Source: Agarophyton chilense (Eukaryota; Rhodophyta; Florideophyceae; Gracilariales; Gracilariaceae). Taken from it: a DNA stretch of 64,000 bases. Position numbers and translations under genes: made by a program. Below the pieces are notes generated by a model. The model was not told where the DNA came from. It saw only the letters and a program-made list of their open reading frames with translations, and made no database searches. Positions 21,762-34,300 of this stretch are shown in pieces (within the stretch, counting starts at the first letter, position 1; the number at the start of each line of letters is the position of its first letter). The DNA lies in assembly GCA_030374765.1 (NCBI GenBank), contig JARGXX010000001.1, positions 1,736,001 to 1,800,000 on the forward strand, given 5' to 3'.

Positions 21762-23622
21762 ACATATGTAGATAAATAGCAAAATTTATTCGTTATTCAC
21801 TTGTATTGAGAGTAGTCAATTGCTTTTTTTCGAATGGAACGGAGATAAGCACTAAGCGCATGAAGATACTTACGACAATATTGTAAGGTAAGTGGCGCAT
21901 TTTGGTGGTGGTCACATCGAGTTTTCGGACGAACTTTCAGTTACGCCGGTAATCCTACTTTATTTTACGGGGGTGGCAATAAAGTGCCCAAAATTGAAGG
22001 TTCGGACAGCATGTAATGGGTTTCAAAGGCTCTTGTAAGACTTCTAAGGGACGAAAGAATCATGATTTTCGTTACTCGTAAGTTGTAAGGAAGAGGGTAT
22101 AGGAATTTTTTGAACCCTGCCATACTGTGCCTGTGGCGAGGGTGGCAAAAACATCCGATAACAGGCCCACCAGTGGGGTAGAGGTATCGTGGATTGAGAG
22201 CCCGGTTTATCAATGTGCATCTTTCACTGAGACCAGCAGCAGCCAATCAAATGAAGCAGACTTACTAATAGTTCCTAGCGAGCCTTCGAGAATAAAAACG
22301 GATATCTGTTCGCAGACAGAGCTCTACATAATCAAAGCTATACTTGACAAGCTTCGTAGCTACATTCGACATATTTTTCGTGCTTTTGAACGTAGATCTT
22401 CTGGTCATTTTGGTATGTTTATTTAGTGACTGGGGATGCTCATTTTTGAAGCACTTCTTTCAGAGCATCATCCATGTTTTCTAAGAGTTTGATGTCTCCT
22501 GAAGGGGACATTTTGAACTGTTCAATACTGTCAAGATGGCTGTCAAATAAGTCAACTGCATGTTGAAGCATGACCCACAGCTCCTCATGAGCTATCTCAA
22601 AGCCTGATATTCTTCAAGCTCCGAAAAATGTCAAAATCCTTCTTAAACCGTGTCAAAATAGTCTCAAACGGCTTTCGTTGTAGAAGTACAAAACATAAAC
22701 AAACGATATTCTGCCATTGAAAATATATTGGTCGTTTCTTTCAGGTTCTTTGCATATTGTAGTTCATTCCACTTTGTTTTCTTTCCAGAATTGTTCAATT
22801 GGCTATTGATAAAAGCACGGGACTTTTTGTCCTTCATTTCGGAGCCTTTCTTGTCCCAAAAATCAGGACAATGCTCACTGACTGTTCAGTGATGATGTTT
22901 ATCCGTTGAATGCTCCGCAACGTATGAAAAGGGAATCCGCGACGTATCCCAGGTTGGCCAAGATGCTGAAGAATGATGATGAAGATATGGATTTAACGTA
23001 AAAAATAGGACCAAGAAACGTAATTAAATCAACATAAGTGCGAAATAAATCTTAAAAAGAGGAAGAATTATTGCAAGAATAAGAAAAACACCAAATTGAC
23101 TTGCTCAACGAAGCTGACCAGCAATATTCCAGAACAACATTGCCTTTGAACGGAAGAATGTGTTCGTCGTTCGGCAAGATTTCACAAATCTGGGAACTGC
23201 TGCAAAAGCCTGAATAAATGGTCGTGATGCAACAGGAAGAAGGAAGGATTTTTTCTAAAATCGGAAAGAAGCTGCTCGTTTCAGAAGAAATCCATTTCTC
23301 CAATTTTCCTCTCAAGGGCACAACTATTCCTGATCATGCGTGTAAAATTTATGTTCTTTGTAACGCAATGACGGGTTAAGTCCGCGTACGGGTCTCGAAT
23401 GGTGGTAGCGTGGTAGAGCGAGTCTAAAGGTTTGAATCCTTGACGGCGGCACTCCCAGAGTACTTGGTGCAATAGGCTGGCTTTTACTGCGCAGTACTAC
23501 AGGATGGGGCTACGGAAACGATGAGTTTAAGACCAAAGGGGGGATCTAATATACTAAAGGGGTTTTTTAGTATCCTAACGGTGCCAACCGTACTATAAGG
23601 GAGAAGCGTCACTCGAGCCAAG
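21762..23622. other. Spacer, possible decayed ORF at 22440-22740
   Basis: No intact gene. On the minus strand 22440-22613 is open and encodes a helical peptide (GFEIAHEELWVMLQHAVDL...). The homologous-looking upstream part (KPFETILTRFKKDFDIFRSL) is in another frame, as if a frameshift near 22613 broke an older gene or transposase. The family is not recognised. Confidence 0.4.
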
Positions 23623-24964
23623 TACAGTGCGTTTCAAAAACAGATCCCTTTACAAAAACTGCGCCAAAAAGGCATTTCACGTACTGTAGAGCACATTTCA
23701 CAACAAATAAAAACCACTAAGTCAATAACACTGTTTCAAAAGTATATCCTTTATACAATCATTCGCTGAATTATGGCTCGTGGCTCACCTCTGACACGCT
23801 CTGAACAGCTGGAAATCATGGAATTAGTAGGTCAGGGTATGATTCCAGCAGATATAGCCTGAAAACTCAAGCGCAGCCCAAAAACAAACAGCAACTTCAT
23901 CAAAAACCGCGCTACATACGGAACAAAGCGTTCAACCGGCCGTCCTAAGGCACTATTTCCGACCGATAAGCGTGGAATTAAGCGAAAACTATGCTGCAAC
24001 ACTTCATATTGCGGGAAATTGTCAAAAATCTAAATTTGTCTCTATCACGATCTACAATATGGCGTGAAGTCAACCGTCAAAATTTGTTCAAGTACACAAA
24101 AATGAGGAAAACTTTTTATTTAAAAGATAATCACAAGAAAAATCGAGTTGAATGGTGTGCTCAAAAGGCTAATTGGCAAAAGGAATGGAATAATGTTATC
24201 TTTTCCGACGAAGAAAAGTTTAACCTTGATGGTCCAGATTGCTATAAATTTTATTGGCATGATCTACGAAAAGAAAAGAAGGAATTTGTGATTAGGCATT
24301 CAGGAGGCGCATCAGTAATGTTTGGGCTGGAATCTCGACGAAAGGAGCAACTGATATGGATTTTGTTGAAACTAAAATGAACTCTGAGAAGTATTCTGAG
24401 GTTCTAGAAAACTATCTTTTACCTTTTTCATACTGTAGGCACGGAAAAGAATTCATTTTTCAGCAAGATAAATAACCTGTGCATAAGTCTAATTCTATGA
24501 AACAGTGGTTCAATAGTCTAAATATGTCGGTTATGAAATGGCCTGCGCGCTCTCCTGACCTCAAACCTATCGAAAACATTTGAGGAATGTTGGCCCGAAT
24601 GGTTTATGGGCAAGGAAGGCCATTTGATACAGTTTTTGATCTGAAAAATTGTATCAAAGATTGCTAGGAAAAGATTGACTGTAATGCTATCAATCCTTTT
24701 ATAGAATCAATGCCAAAGCGTTGTATCAGTGTTATACTGGCTAGAGGAGCAAAAATAAACTACTGAACTCGCGTTAGAATAAAAAGGATGCAATAAAGGT
24801 TATGATTTTGAAACAGTTTTTTTACTTGAAATTTTTTTCACACTGATTTTGTTAGTTGTACTGTAGCCAAAACGTCGATTTTTGGAAAATTTGCGCGAGG
24901 GATATGATTTTGAAACATACTTTAAATAGTACTGGCGAGGCGCTGAGATCTCCCTGGCACTGTA
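23623..24964 (+). mobile_element. Tc1-like (DD34E) DNA transposon with IR/DR ends, inactive
   Basis: Outer ends read TACAGTGC (23623) and GCACTGTA (24957-24964), consistent with TA target duplication plus CAGTG termini. Inside each end are two directly repeated sites of form tgtttcaaaaNNatatccNtt: 23631 and 23732 on the left, 24795 and 24898 (complement) on the right. This is the IR/DR layout of Sleeping Beauty-type elements. The right outer repeat is about 35 bp further from the end than the left one, so the right boundary is less certain. Confidence 0.75.
23773..24766 (+). pseudogene. Tc1-like transposase, broken
   Basis: The N-terminal helix-turn-helix part starts MARGSPLTRSEQLEIMEL with a TGA after ADIA. 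The catalytic region carries VIFSDEEKFNLDGPDCYKF (first Asp), then FQQDK (second Asp; the family has QQDNAPVH) and SPDLKPIENI (Glu). Thirty-four positions separate the second Asp from the Glu, matching the DD34E Tc1 group. Several frameshifts and stops make the gene dead. The family cuts and pastes DNA into TA sites. Confidence 0.85.
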
Positions 24965-27270
24965 GTGTTAATCTATTACACTAATTAAATAAAAATAATA
25001 ATCTACATGAGTCCACCTGAGATCGACCCGTACACGTGTCACCTGTAAGATCCTTCAGGGCCCGGCGGCTTACCTGGCTCAACCGTTATTATCGCTCTTT
25101 CACATTCTTCAGCAATAACTCGATTATATATGTTCATATTACTGTGGTTAGACACCAGTCAGTACAGAGATGTCTGAAATGACAAATAAATGACAAGAGG
25201 TCAAGTGATAGAGAAACATCTGCATGAACGGATGATTGTAATTCAAAAACACTGAGAGTACGCAAACCCACTCAGGTTGCGATAGCAGTAAATAGAAGAA
25301 GACGATTTAGAAGAGCACGAAGACTCAACTTAATGAGGACTTAAGAGAAAGAATCGCGGAGCAACAAAAACAAATAGGTAGATAGAGGACAGAAAAATAA
25401 AACAGAAGATCATAAATCTTTTTGTTACATACACACACCAAGCTGAGACATTCTGTTCTCCAGCTTGTGCCGATACTCTTTGCCTCCATTTCATATTCTC
25501 TACGCCCGTCACCCCGTATCGGGAAGCTCATTCGTAGATCAGTATTATGGAAAATACCGCAATTACTAAAAGTGTACCAAGGGTGGTCGATCTTTTGAGA
25601 AAACCTTTGATTTCCAAATGGAACATTGCTTTTACGTACATTCTTCGAGACCTGTGCACAGGCCTGTTTTATGTGTTTTAGGAGCATTTTGAACATTTCT
25701 TTCTACAAGCGATATTGACTGCTCATAATACGGAAACAGTCAGTTAAGAATACGCTAACACAGTAGTCGGTCCAAGTGGCGATATCACACACAGAAACCA
25801 GAGTTCATATCCAGAGGATCCGTTGGAGCTCTTCCTTCGAAGGAAAAACTCAGGAAAAACGGCGGTTGGATCTTCTTCCGACGACGAGTTCGTGACCTAT
25901 TGCGTTCGTGCAGCAAGACGGGTGTCTTTTCATGACACACCACCCAGGTCCGCAAGGGCGACCGGCAAGCTGACCGATTGCTTAGACGAGGTTAATGACT
26001 TCCCGGGTCGCTGCTGGTCTACAGCTATATGTTCTAGGTTTTACATAATGGTCTCAAGCTTAGTCTTTTTTCCTCTTTTGTTCTACCTTGAGCCATATCA
26101 TGGTTACTCGATAACATATTTACATAGTTCGCTTCGCTCGAAGTTATCGATGGCGCCCGTAAACTCTTTTGCTTCTATGAGAGAAAAAACTATCAATAAA
26201 CGAGATTTTTCTTCTCTTTAAATCTCGCGTGGTCGCACGGTCACGGTAGAGAGGTACAAGAACACATTGGAAGGTACTTAGTGAACCTATTGCGACTCTC
26301 ATGTAGGTTTATGCACCAGGCAAGCACTGTTCGCTCCTTTAGAAACAAATAATTTATCAGCATAAGTGTCGTTCTTCAACATGAATGTGAAACTGCAAGC
26401 CCATTTGCAGAGTGCGCTGGTGAAACACGGGTAGCACAGCGCTCGTCCTGCATGGCGTACTTTCACTCAGTTTCGTTTCCTCGTTCGAGAGCACAGTTCT
26501 TCCGTGATCCAGGATGTCTTTCAACTCATCCGGGTGGTCAGTTTATATTAAGATCGAGGTTGCGGGCTTGGGCTGGGGGGGTCGATTGTAGAACCCTGCA
26601 TCATTGCGCGAGAGCAATAGGTCACGAGTTTGCGCGTCGGAAGATTATCCTACCACTGTTTTATCTGAATTCTCCCTCGAAAGAATGGCCCCAAAGCAGC
26701 TGATAGAATTGGGTATTCTAAAGAGAATCTTGGGAGGAACTACGCTTGGGTCTGATGAGGTTTAACGCTGGCTGTTCCATTTGATATCGCCCGAAGACAC
26801 AAGGCGGTGTAGCAAAGATGCTGTCGATGGTTTTCTTGGCGGAAAGCGTGGTACTCAACATGCAAACTTGTCGTGGGGATCCCGTTAGCCGACGATTTCT
26901 GGAGGTGGCATGAAAGAGTACATGAGCAGAACGCGACAGCCGTCAGTGACGAAACGCTTCTGTAGTTGGAAACGCCTCATGGATGCGATTCATTTTTCGT
27001 GCTTTATCGCAGCCAAGTGCGTACTAACTTCGCGGAACGAAATCTGTAGTAGCACTATACAGTATAAAGTATATACACAGAAGCGTCCGGCCAGACACTT
27101 GACCAACTTGGCCGGCGTGGTTAGACTTTAATGCGACTCCTTTTTCAACTGACGTTTTGTGCTTGGGTAATTCGAAATATTTTTTCACTGTTGCTGTGCC
27201 ATCGGTTTCCTTGGCGTTGTATCGAAACCCTTTCCAACGGTGGAGTTCATGTAAAGTATCTTGATAGAGT
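24965..27270. other. 2.3-kb stretch without a recognisable gene
   Basis: Contains only short open frames (for example 25823-26221) without recognised motifs. A tRNA-like fragment near 26430 lacks a complete cloverleaf. The last part probably includes the promoter of the DUF924 gene. Confidence 0.45.
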
Positions 27271-28122
27271 ATGGTCTCTCTCACAAAGATTGGGTTCGCA
27301 GGAGCAAATATCGTCACTCACTTGATCAAACACACACCCTCGTCAACATTTTCAGGTGGTTTTATCCCTAATCTTAAGGTTTCAGTCTTGTGCAAGTATA
27401 CTCCCCAACTCTCAATCAATTCAACGGCGATTAAAATGACGAGCACAGACTCTAGGGGAACGGAGCGGAGTGAAAAAGAAATAATCGCGAACGTGCTGAA
27501 GTATTGGTTTGGAGATGATACCTTCCCACCGTATGAAAATTATAAGAACCAGGTGGATCTCTGGTATGGGTCCTCAGAACAAATTGATGCCGATATTCGA
27601 CAACGTTTTGGCCGTGAAACAGATGACGCGATTTCCGGGAAACTGGATCACTTCATCGGAAACACAAATCGCGATTATAAATCGAACCTTGCACTTGTCG
27701 TCATGCTTGACCAGTTTCCAAGAAACATTTACAGAGGCTCTGAGAAAGCATTCGCAGGAGATGCAAAAGCAAGAGCTGTCGTCCAACATCTGCTTGACAC
27801 TCAGGAATGGGATGGCCTGAAGAACCATTTTTCTCCGGTTGCTCGAATGTCTTTCCTCCTTCCGTTGATGCATCAAGAATCTCTTGATGGTCAGGTCAAA
27901 TGTGTCGAGCTCATCCAAAGCATGATAGAAGAGTGTAAGTCGGCAGGAAAGCAGGCTGAAGAAACCGTGGAGCTCTTACAAAAATCACTTCAATTCGCTC
28001 AATTACATCGCGAGATCATTGAACAGTTCGGAAGATTCCCCTATAGAAACAAAGCCCTTTCCCGCCCATCGACACCTGAGGAGGAACGGTATCTAATTGA
28101 TGGCCCAAGCTTTGGTCAGTGA
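27271..28122 (+). CDS. DUF924 family protein
   Basis: Intronless. From the ATG at 27436 it encodes 228 residues; an upstream in-frame ATG at 27271 adds 55 residues that could be an organelle-targeting extension. The body matches the bacterial-type DUF924 family of all-helical proteins: EIIANVLKYWFGDD near the start, LALVVMLDQFPRNIYRGS in the middle, and the closing signature FGRFPYRNKALSRPSTPEE near the C-terminus. The length fits the family (about 180-220). The biochemical function of the family is not established. The first 55 residues are hydroxylated and basic with few acids, as in mitochondrial or plastid transit peptides, but the longer start is not proven. Confidence 0.9.
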   Translation: MVSLTKIGFAGANIVTHLIKHTPSSTFSGGFIPNLKVSVLCKYTPQLSINSTAIKMTSTDSRGTERSEKEIIANVLKYWFGDDTFPPYENYKNQVDLWYGSSEQIDADIRQRFGRETDDAISGKLDHFIGNTNRDYKSNLALVVMLDQFPRNIYRGSEKAFAGDAKARAVVQHLLDTQEWDGLKNHFSPVARMSFLLPLMHQESLDGQVKCVELIQSMIEECKSAGKQAEETVELLQKSLQFAQLHREIIEQFGRFPYRNKALSRPSTPEEERYLIDGPSFGQ

Positions 28123-28831
28123 TTATCAGCCCAATCAGTTCTTTTGTTCCATTGCAGTGCATTGAAACTTTCGACCCCTCCATCACCCAGACGAATGTGG
28201 ACTACGGCAGGATCTGCACGGCAACATATTTCACGCGATTGTTGTCGGTAGTCTTTGACTACGTACAGAGACTCCGTTCGGGCTGTCCAGCAAGTCTTGA
28301 ATTCCTATTAAATGTACATCATGACGGCGTATGCCCTTACTTGTATAGATAAATACTGCTTTCCATCGCAGCCTTCACCTCATTGGGATTCTGTCCTGCC
28401 GTTCAGCTTAGCTGTTTGACTGAAATGGAGGCAATCTAAGGCTTAAGCAAAACCATCCAATGGTGGTCAAGTACATTACCACTTCTGCCCGAGACGATGA
28501 GATGCTTTCATTTTGAAGGCCGATTTGGATAACTGATGGAAAATACAAGAACTAGCTAGGTTTTACTGTGCATGCCCCCGCGCCAAAAGCTCTGAGCAAA
28601 AGCAACAATCCATGTTGAAGCAAATTCTGGTGGGGTGGAAACTTCATTTACAGATCTCGTGCAAGCAGATGCGAAGAGTGAGAGGAATTAGTGCCCGCAA
28701 CGTTTCTCGCAATCGACTTTAGTCGTTCCTTCTCGTAGAAATTCGTGGCAAGTGGGTCTGACTGCGGGCCACCGCCACTATGGCGAACATTTGCGCCATG
28801 GCGCCAGGCTTTCACAAGTAACGGCGCAAAG
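28123..28831. other. Intergenic region between DUF924 and the 5-phosphatase
   Basis: About 700 bp with no supported gene. It should hold the 3' end of the DUF924 transcript and the promoter of the phosphatase. Confidence 0.4.
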
Positions 28832-29098
28832 ATGATGTCAGCAGGGGGTGGCATCATGATGAAACCGGACCGGGACACCGTGTCCAATCCATGGCAAATG
28901 GCTGTTTGCGCGCCATTTGGACAAATTTCAGCGCTTGACATCCAACGCCTCCAGTTGACAATTGCCTCCCGCGACACCACAGACCGCAACGCTTACCACG
29001 CAACAGTCGTGGTCAGTGGTGGTGGTGATCATTGGCGAGCGAGCGCCTCTTGTGCTGCTAGCAGTTGCCACCTCGCGCAACCATCGTCATACATCGAT

Positions 29099-31318
29099 AT
29101 GGACGGCGTCGACCAACCAGCCGCACGCGGCGCACTACTATGGCGATTGCTCTCCAACCCGTACTGCATTTCGGCCACCGCGTGCGGGCTTCTGGCCGTA
29201 GCCGTTTCATTCTACCTCTCGCGCCCACGCGCACAGCGTTTGCCGCCGCGCCTTCGTCGGGTGCGCCACGCCCTGCGACAGTTGTCTCCCTCGACATTTT
29301 TGTTTCGCATCTCCGCAAACGGCGCAGGGCTTCTACTGTGTACACAGCGACGTGCACTGTTCAGCCTGAGCAAGGCGCGCGGCAGTGGTCCTAGTCACAT
29401 TGAACTCGATGGTGCACACTACGAACAACAGCTCATTGGGCTTGTTGAGAATTTACGGCTTGTCAAGCGCGGCTTGTTCTTTGAAAGAGGGCGCGCTGTT
29501 GTTTTGTCAGATGGTCAAAAGCAGCATGTGTTTGAATTTCTCACGCGCCACGCTGCGGATACCTTTCTACACTTCCTGGCGCATGTGCGAGAACAAAGTG
29601 CTCCAGAATCCCTCAATGTCTTTCTCACCACCTTCAACATTGGAAACCACCAGCCTCCTGACGATTTATCGCCCTGGCTTCAGCAAGCCCGCTCGGCCCA
29701 CATCATCGCCGTTGGAGTTCAAGAATGCTCATACACCCCATCGGCCACCGGCTCAGCAGCTCTACAGTCCGGTGATGCTTCAATCTCACAATATCCAGCC
29801 TCAGATGATTCGTCAACCTCCACTAGCGATGATATTTCGGCCTCAAATGTTTCTCTTACGGACAAATCCTCATCATTTGAGCAACGCCCTCTGCTGAAAT
29901 CTGAATTAAATGTATCTCTCTCTTCAACCCCCTTACCTGATCACACGCAAACCTCCTCGTCGTCTGCTAAGGAGCATTGGCAGTCATTGCTCTCTGTCCA
30001 CTTTCCGGATTCGCAGTACACTTGCATCGTCAAACACGCTGGTTGGGATCGTTGCCTCACTATCTTTGTCCAGAATTCCTTGTTCTCTCACGTCTCAAAC
30101 ATTCGGGTTGACACTGTGAACGTTGGCGTAGCTGGAGTTATGGGCAACAAAGGCGCTATCGGTGCACGTTTCAGCGTCTTTGACACCGATTTTCTCATCA
30201 TCAACTCACATTTGGCTGCTCATCATGGAGAAGTTGCTCGCCGCAACGAGGACTATTCTTCCATTTCTTCCGGGCTGAGCGATCTTTGCGACGGTGATCA
30301 GGCACATGTAACGGCGGATCCTATTCACTACACTTTTTGGATGGGAGATCTCAACTATCGTATCAATCTTGACAGAGATGAAGTCTTGAAGCATGTGCAG
30401 AACGGTTCTTGGAAGATACTACATGAAGCTGATCAACTTCTTCAGGAAATGGACGCTGGGAGAGCGTTTTATGATTTCTCGGAAGGGAAAACGAATTTTG
30501 CTCCCACTTATCGGTACGAACGAGGCTCTCGACAGTACTCATCCGCAAAGATGCGGGTACCATCCTACTGCGACCGAATCCTTTTTCGCTCACTTCCCGG
30601 ATGCAAACTTGACCTTGAACAATACCAGCCTGTTGACGAGATCATGACGTCGGACCACTCTCCCGTGTATGCGAGTTTTCGTGCCTCAATGTCGCGTGCG
30701 AGTGCTGTGCGAAGTTTTCCAAGTATCATTTCAGAGTTCGATGAAGACGCTGAAACAGAAGAGGCCCCACTTTTATCGGAATCGCGCTCTTTAACTTTGC
30801 TGTCGCGGAGCAGTGCACCGACTGAGGATAATCGAGACCACTTACAAGTCGTGTTTAGTACTCTTGGTGCCACAGATATTCCAGACATGGACAATGGGGG
30901 GCGCCGCATAGCGGTGGCAAAAGCCCTGCGAATCGAAAACCATCTGGTTTGGAAGAAACATGACGAGCTTGGCGAAGGGCATTATGCTGATCCCTATTGT
31001 GTATTTCGCGGTCCTAGCGTTGCAGAGCTCGATGAAGGCCAGTTTCGGACAGATACGATAACCGCGACGCAAAATCCCGTGTGGAACGCGGAACAGATTC
31101 CAGAAGTAGATTTAGTGACGAACGACCATACCACATTACCATCGAAGTACATGATTATCACTGTGAAAGATGAGAATCCAGCTCGTAGAGATAGCACAAT
31201 TGGCTCTGCGATTCTATGGCTTGGCAACTTCCATGGTGATCCCGTGCAGTTTTCAGCCCCAATCATGCACGGCGGTCTGAAGAGAGGGTTGATTGTTGGA
31301 CGATATGTGATTCGATGA
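29099..31318 (+). CDS. Inositol polyphosphate 5-phosphatase with N-terminal membrane anchor and C2-like tail
   Basis: About 739 residues from the ATG at 29099. The frame is open further upstream, and an ATG at 28832 would add 89 residues. A hydrophobic segment at residues 24-40 (SATACGLLAVAVSFYL) suggests an N-terminal membrane anchor. The catalytic domain starts around residue 180 (LNVFLTTFNIGNHQPP) and contains both signature motifs of the family: WMGDLNYRI (about residue 415) and VPSYCDRILF (about 486), plus NVGVAGVMGNKGAIG and INSHLAAH. The family removes the 5-phosphate from phosphoinositides or inositol phosphates. The last ~160 residues (DPYCVF, TATQNPVWNAEQ) resemble a C2 domain. A low-complexity Ser/Thr-rich insert splits the early catalytic region. 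No introns. Confidence 0.9.
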   Translation: MDGVDQPAARGALLWRLLSNPYCISATACGLLAVAVSFYLSRPRAQRLPPRLRRVRHALRQLSPSTFLFRISANGAGLLLCTQRRALFSLSKARGSGPSHIELDGAHYEQQLIGLVENLRLVKRGLFFERGRAVVLSDGQKQHVFEFLTRHAADTFLHFLAHVREQSAPESLNVFLTTFNIGNHQPPDDLSPWLQQARSAHIIAVGVQECSYTPSATGSAALQSGDASISQYPASDDSSTSTSDDISASNVSLTDKSSSFEQRPLLKSELNVSLSSTPLPDHTQTSSSSAKEHWQSLLSVHFPDSQYTCIVKHAGWDRCLTIFVQNSLFSHVSNIRVDTVNVGVAGVMGNKGAIGARFSVFDTDFLIINSHLAAHHGEVARRNEDYSSISSGLSDLCDGDQAHVTADPIHYTFWMGDLNYRINLDRDEVLKHVQNGSWKILHEADQLLQEMDAGRAFYDFSEGKTNFAPTYRYERGSRQYSSAKMRVPSYCDRILFRSLPGCKLDLEQYQPVDEIMTSDHSPVYASFRASMSRASAVRSFPSIISEFDEDAETEEAPLLSESRSLTLLSRSSAPTEDNRDHLQVVFSTLGATDIPDMDNGGRRIAVAKALRIENHLVWKKHDELGEGHYADPYCVFRGPSVAELDEGQFRTDTITATQNPVWNAEQIPEVDLVTNDHTTLPSKYMIITVKDENPARRDSTIGSAILWLGNFHGDPVQFSAPIMHGGLKRGLIVGRYVIR

Positions 31319-34300
31319 TGTGTTTGTTGCGATTATCGAGCAGAAATGAGCAGAGCTTCGACCACTCCATGTTAATATCATCTGAACATATTTTAGCTTC
31401 AACTGAATCCCATCGAAAGATTCTTTCTCGTATAGAGCTTGGATCGACAAGCGTATAAGAAAGATCTGTTGGCGACTCAACCAGCCACATTTTTGAAGCA
31501 AAGCACTGCGGAGCACTATTCTTATTGTGCTTTCCGTCAAGGGCCACTCTAGTTGGTTCTGCATGCAGGAGTAAACATACTTGCTCGGCCGCAAGTTTCT
31601 ACTATCGCTTGCATCGTTGTGCTTCTGTACGCTTTCCTTTCTGTCTTTCTGGGAGGTCACGCAATTGGTCGTATCCAGAGACTTGTGCAGACGATCCAGC
31701 TACCATGTGACAGCTTCTGCAATAACTTCGCCTCTTGCTTGTTTAAAGCCGTTTGACGCTCTCTGTGCTACCCATAGCATGAAAGTATGATTTGTTGTGA
31801 GGTATATTCGACTAGTTGGATATTCCGTCGCAGAAATTCATCACAATTCTCTCAGCATCTGATGTTTTTTAGGTTAAGAGTAACACAGTTCTCTACTTTG
31901 ACACATCAAGAAGTATGCGGTATGATTTCAAGCCATGAGCAGGGGTGGAAACAATTCGATGGAAAAGGGATTTCTGCATCGAGGGGCAATCTCATCACGC
32001 AATCCCCGAGCACATCACGTTTGCAATCCATTTGCAGTCTCTTCTATTAAAATTCAATTCCTACCTTCATCCTAAACTCTAGAAATGCTGCTCTCTAGCT
32101 AGTACCACATCTCTTCAACCTTCTCATGCTCAATAGCTTTTAAAATCAAGCTAAATGTAGGCTACGACGATCGCAAACGTTTAGATTGCTTTATTTGAAT
32201 GGCACCAGCTCTCTTGAAACAGAAGACTTTCGCTGTTTTCTTGGTAGAGGAACAATCGGTACATTGCATCTCAGCATTCATTGTTTCCATTGCAAAATCT
32301 GATGTGTAGATTGCCTCTGAGCGTGCCATCGAATTTCAATATCTTACGACAGGAGCAATCTCGGTTGCTTACTTCGGGATTGGTATCGATTGCAATTCCG
32401 TACCTTACACGCGCCCCCTGGTCATGAGCTATCCAACCCTATGTGAAAAAATGCAATACAAAGAGTTAGGTGGTGAGGGCCTATGCCGATTATGTCACAT
32501 ACTTACGCATCCGTTCCCTCCCAACCAAACCAGAAAGCTTCATCCATTGCGGCTGTGACGCGAACACAAATGATGCTCAAGCCACGCCATCATGGGATAC
32601 TCGACAAATCAGCCCTGTAGCGAAGAACTCTATCCTTCTTTGCAGAGACACAGGTATGGTCCCAAGATGGAGCAGAACGTATCTATTCAAAGAACGGGTT
32701 TCTCTTTTGGAAAACTAGGAAAGCCAGCTATGTATTCCTCCCTTTTGTTTTGCATCGATTGGTCCCTATCACTTGCGCCAAAGTGGATATCACAGTCTTC
32801 TTGAAGTCGTATCCTTGGAGATTTTTGATACACACAGTTTTGTCCTCAAATAAATGCAATCTGAACTGATGCAAAGATGGTTTGTACAGAACTTGGTAGA
32901 AATGTGAGTATTACAGTATGCTTTTTTATATAGTAACTACAAATGTTTTTATCTTTCTTACAAATGAAGATACGCAGTTACCGCCGAATGAGACGCTTGC
33001 GTATCATACATGAAAGGATGCTTCCGTCAACCGCACAGTGTTTCACAAAGTTCTTCTCGTCTCTACTCGGTTTGTCCCTCTTGATTCGGAGGCGATAAGA
33101 GCCCTAATTTTATTGATATTTCTTTCTCTTTAGCACAGAACGAAACTTGGGATGCAAGTGAACTCGCCTTGACGATCGTCATACTGATGGCCTCTCCGGA
33201 CCTGGGAAGTCGCCAAATTCGCACAGGCAATCGGTGCACTGATTACCTCTCCGAACTTGGGACGTCTCTAAACTCGCCGGAGGCTCAAAGGCTAGTCTCG
33301 TTAGGTGTCCCGATCCCTGATCTAGGCCGTGGTAGAATGTCGATATACTACCCCCTTCTACCTGCACGATAGAAAAAGGCTCAAAACATGTCATCGGAAG
33401 ATGACGATACTCCTGCATCCCTGATTATTCCCTTTTGCAGACGGATTTCTACGTGTTGTCACAAGCACAAAGCTCCTGACGTTCAAGATGCTGCTAACAC
33501 ACGCTACACACCTGTCCTATACCTCCCGATTCTGTTGTCACATGTAATCAGCAGGCGCGGACGCTAGCTGGTGAGCACATAGCCCTCCTCCGAAACGAAC
33601 CCCGGAGCTATTGATGTTCTTGCTTCCTTGTATCAATAACGGAGTCATGGCAAAGGAGGTTTCCACAGCTTTTTCGGAAGTTTCATCTTACCAAAGCGTC
33701 ATTTAATGACATTGGTAAAATGTGAGCAAATTTTGATTAATCATTGTCACAATCAATACAAGGTTGGAAAGGGTGAATGTTGTCATGATCTATCGGCTGC
33801 AAAACGTGGTATGTGCAGAGCGCTTTGTCGTGACGTGTCCCTCTGCCGATGAACTATATAGGGCAGAAATGAAAAGCTTGAAAATGGAAGGAACATGATC
33901 TGAAGGCGATGATCATCGGTAGCGAAGTGCTAAAGCATCTGAGAAATGTCTTAGATCTCATACTTTCAAGTGACGAAGTAGCTCAAGGAACGTATCACGA
34001 CAGAAAACGTTTGGTTGGCAGCTACGTTGTCAGAAAAAAGATCACAGGGTTTTATTTCCGCAAATGCTTTACGAGAATTCAACGTACAATGTTCGCAATG
34101 TAGACGAAGAAAGACTAACAAGGTATCAGGAAAAGGATTGATCAACGACGTAATCTTGATGTCTTTAAGAACCAATAGAACGTTTCCGTCTGTTGGATTT
34201 GTGATTCTACACTGATTAAAAACAACGTCTTTTCTGACCACTGTTCCACAATCATTACGCAATACCTTTTCTTCTATATACATGAGCTGACCGGGCTCTT

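Noticed and set aside
23396..23465. tRNA-like stretch (tggtagagcg ... ggtttgaatcc)
   Set aside because: D-arm and T-loop-like pieces are present but only a few bases lie between them, leaving no room for an anticodon arm. No acceptor pairing was found.
26428..26580. tRNA-Ala-like words (agcacagcgctcgtcctgcatg)
   Set aside because: Resembles an anticodon arm, but no T-arm follows at the right distance and the acceptor ends do not pair. At most a decayed fragment.
28745..29098. N-terminal extension of the 5-phosphatase by up to 118 codons
   Set aside because: The extended frame begins with GTG. An ATG at 28832 is possible, but the ATG at 29099 sits directly before the hydrophobic anchor and gives a simpler start. 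Left as an alternative.
33169..33372. Short ORFs over a tandem repeat
   Set aside because: Open frame is a by-product of a roughly 57-bp repeat unit; no protein similarity.
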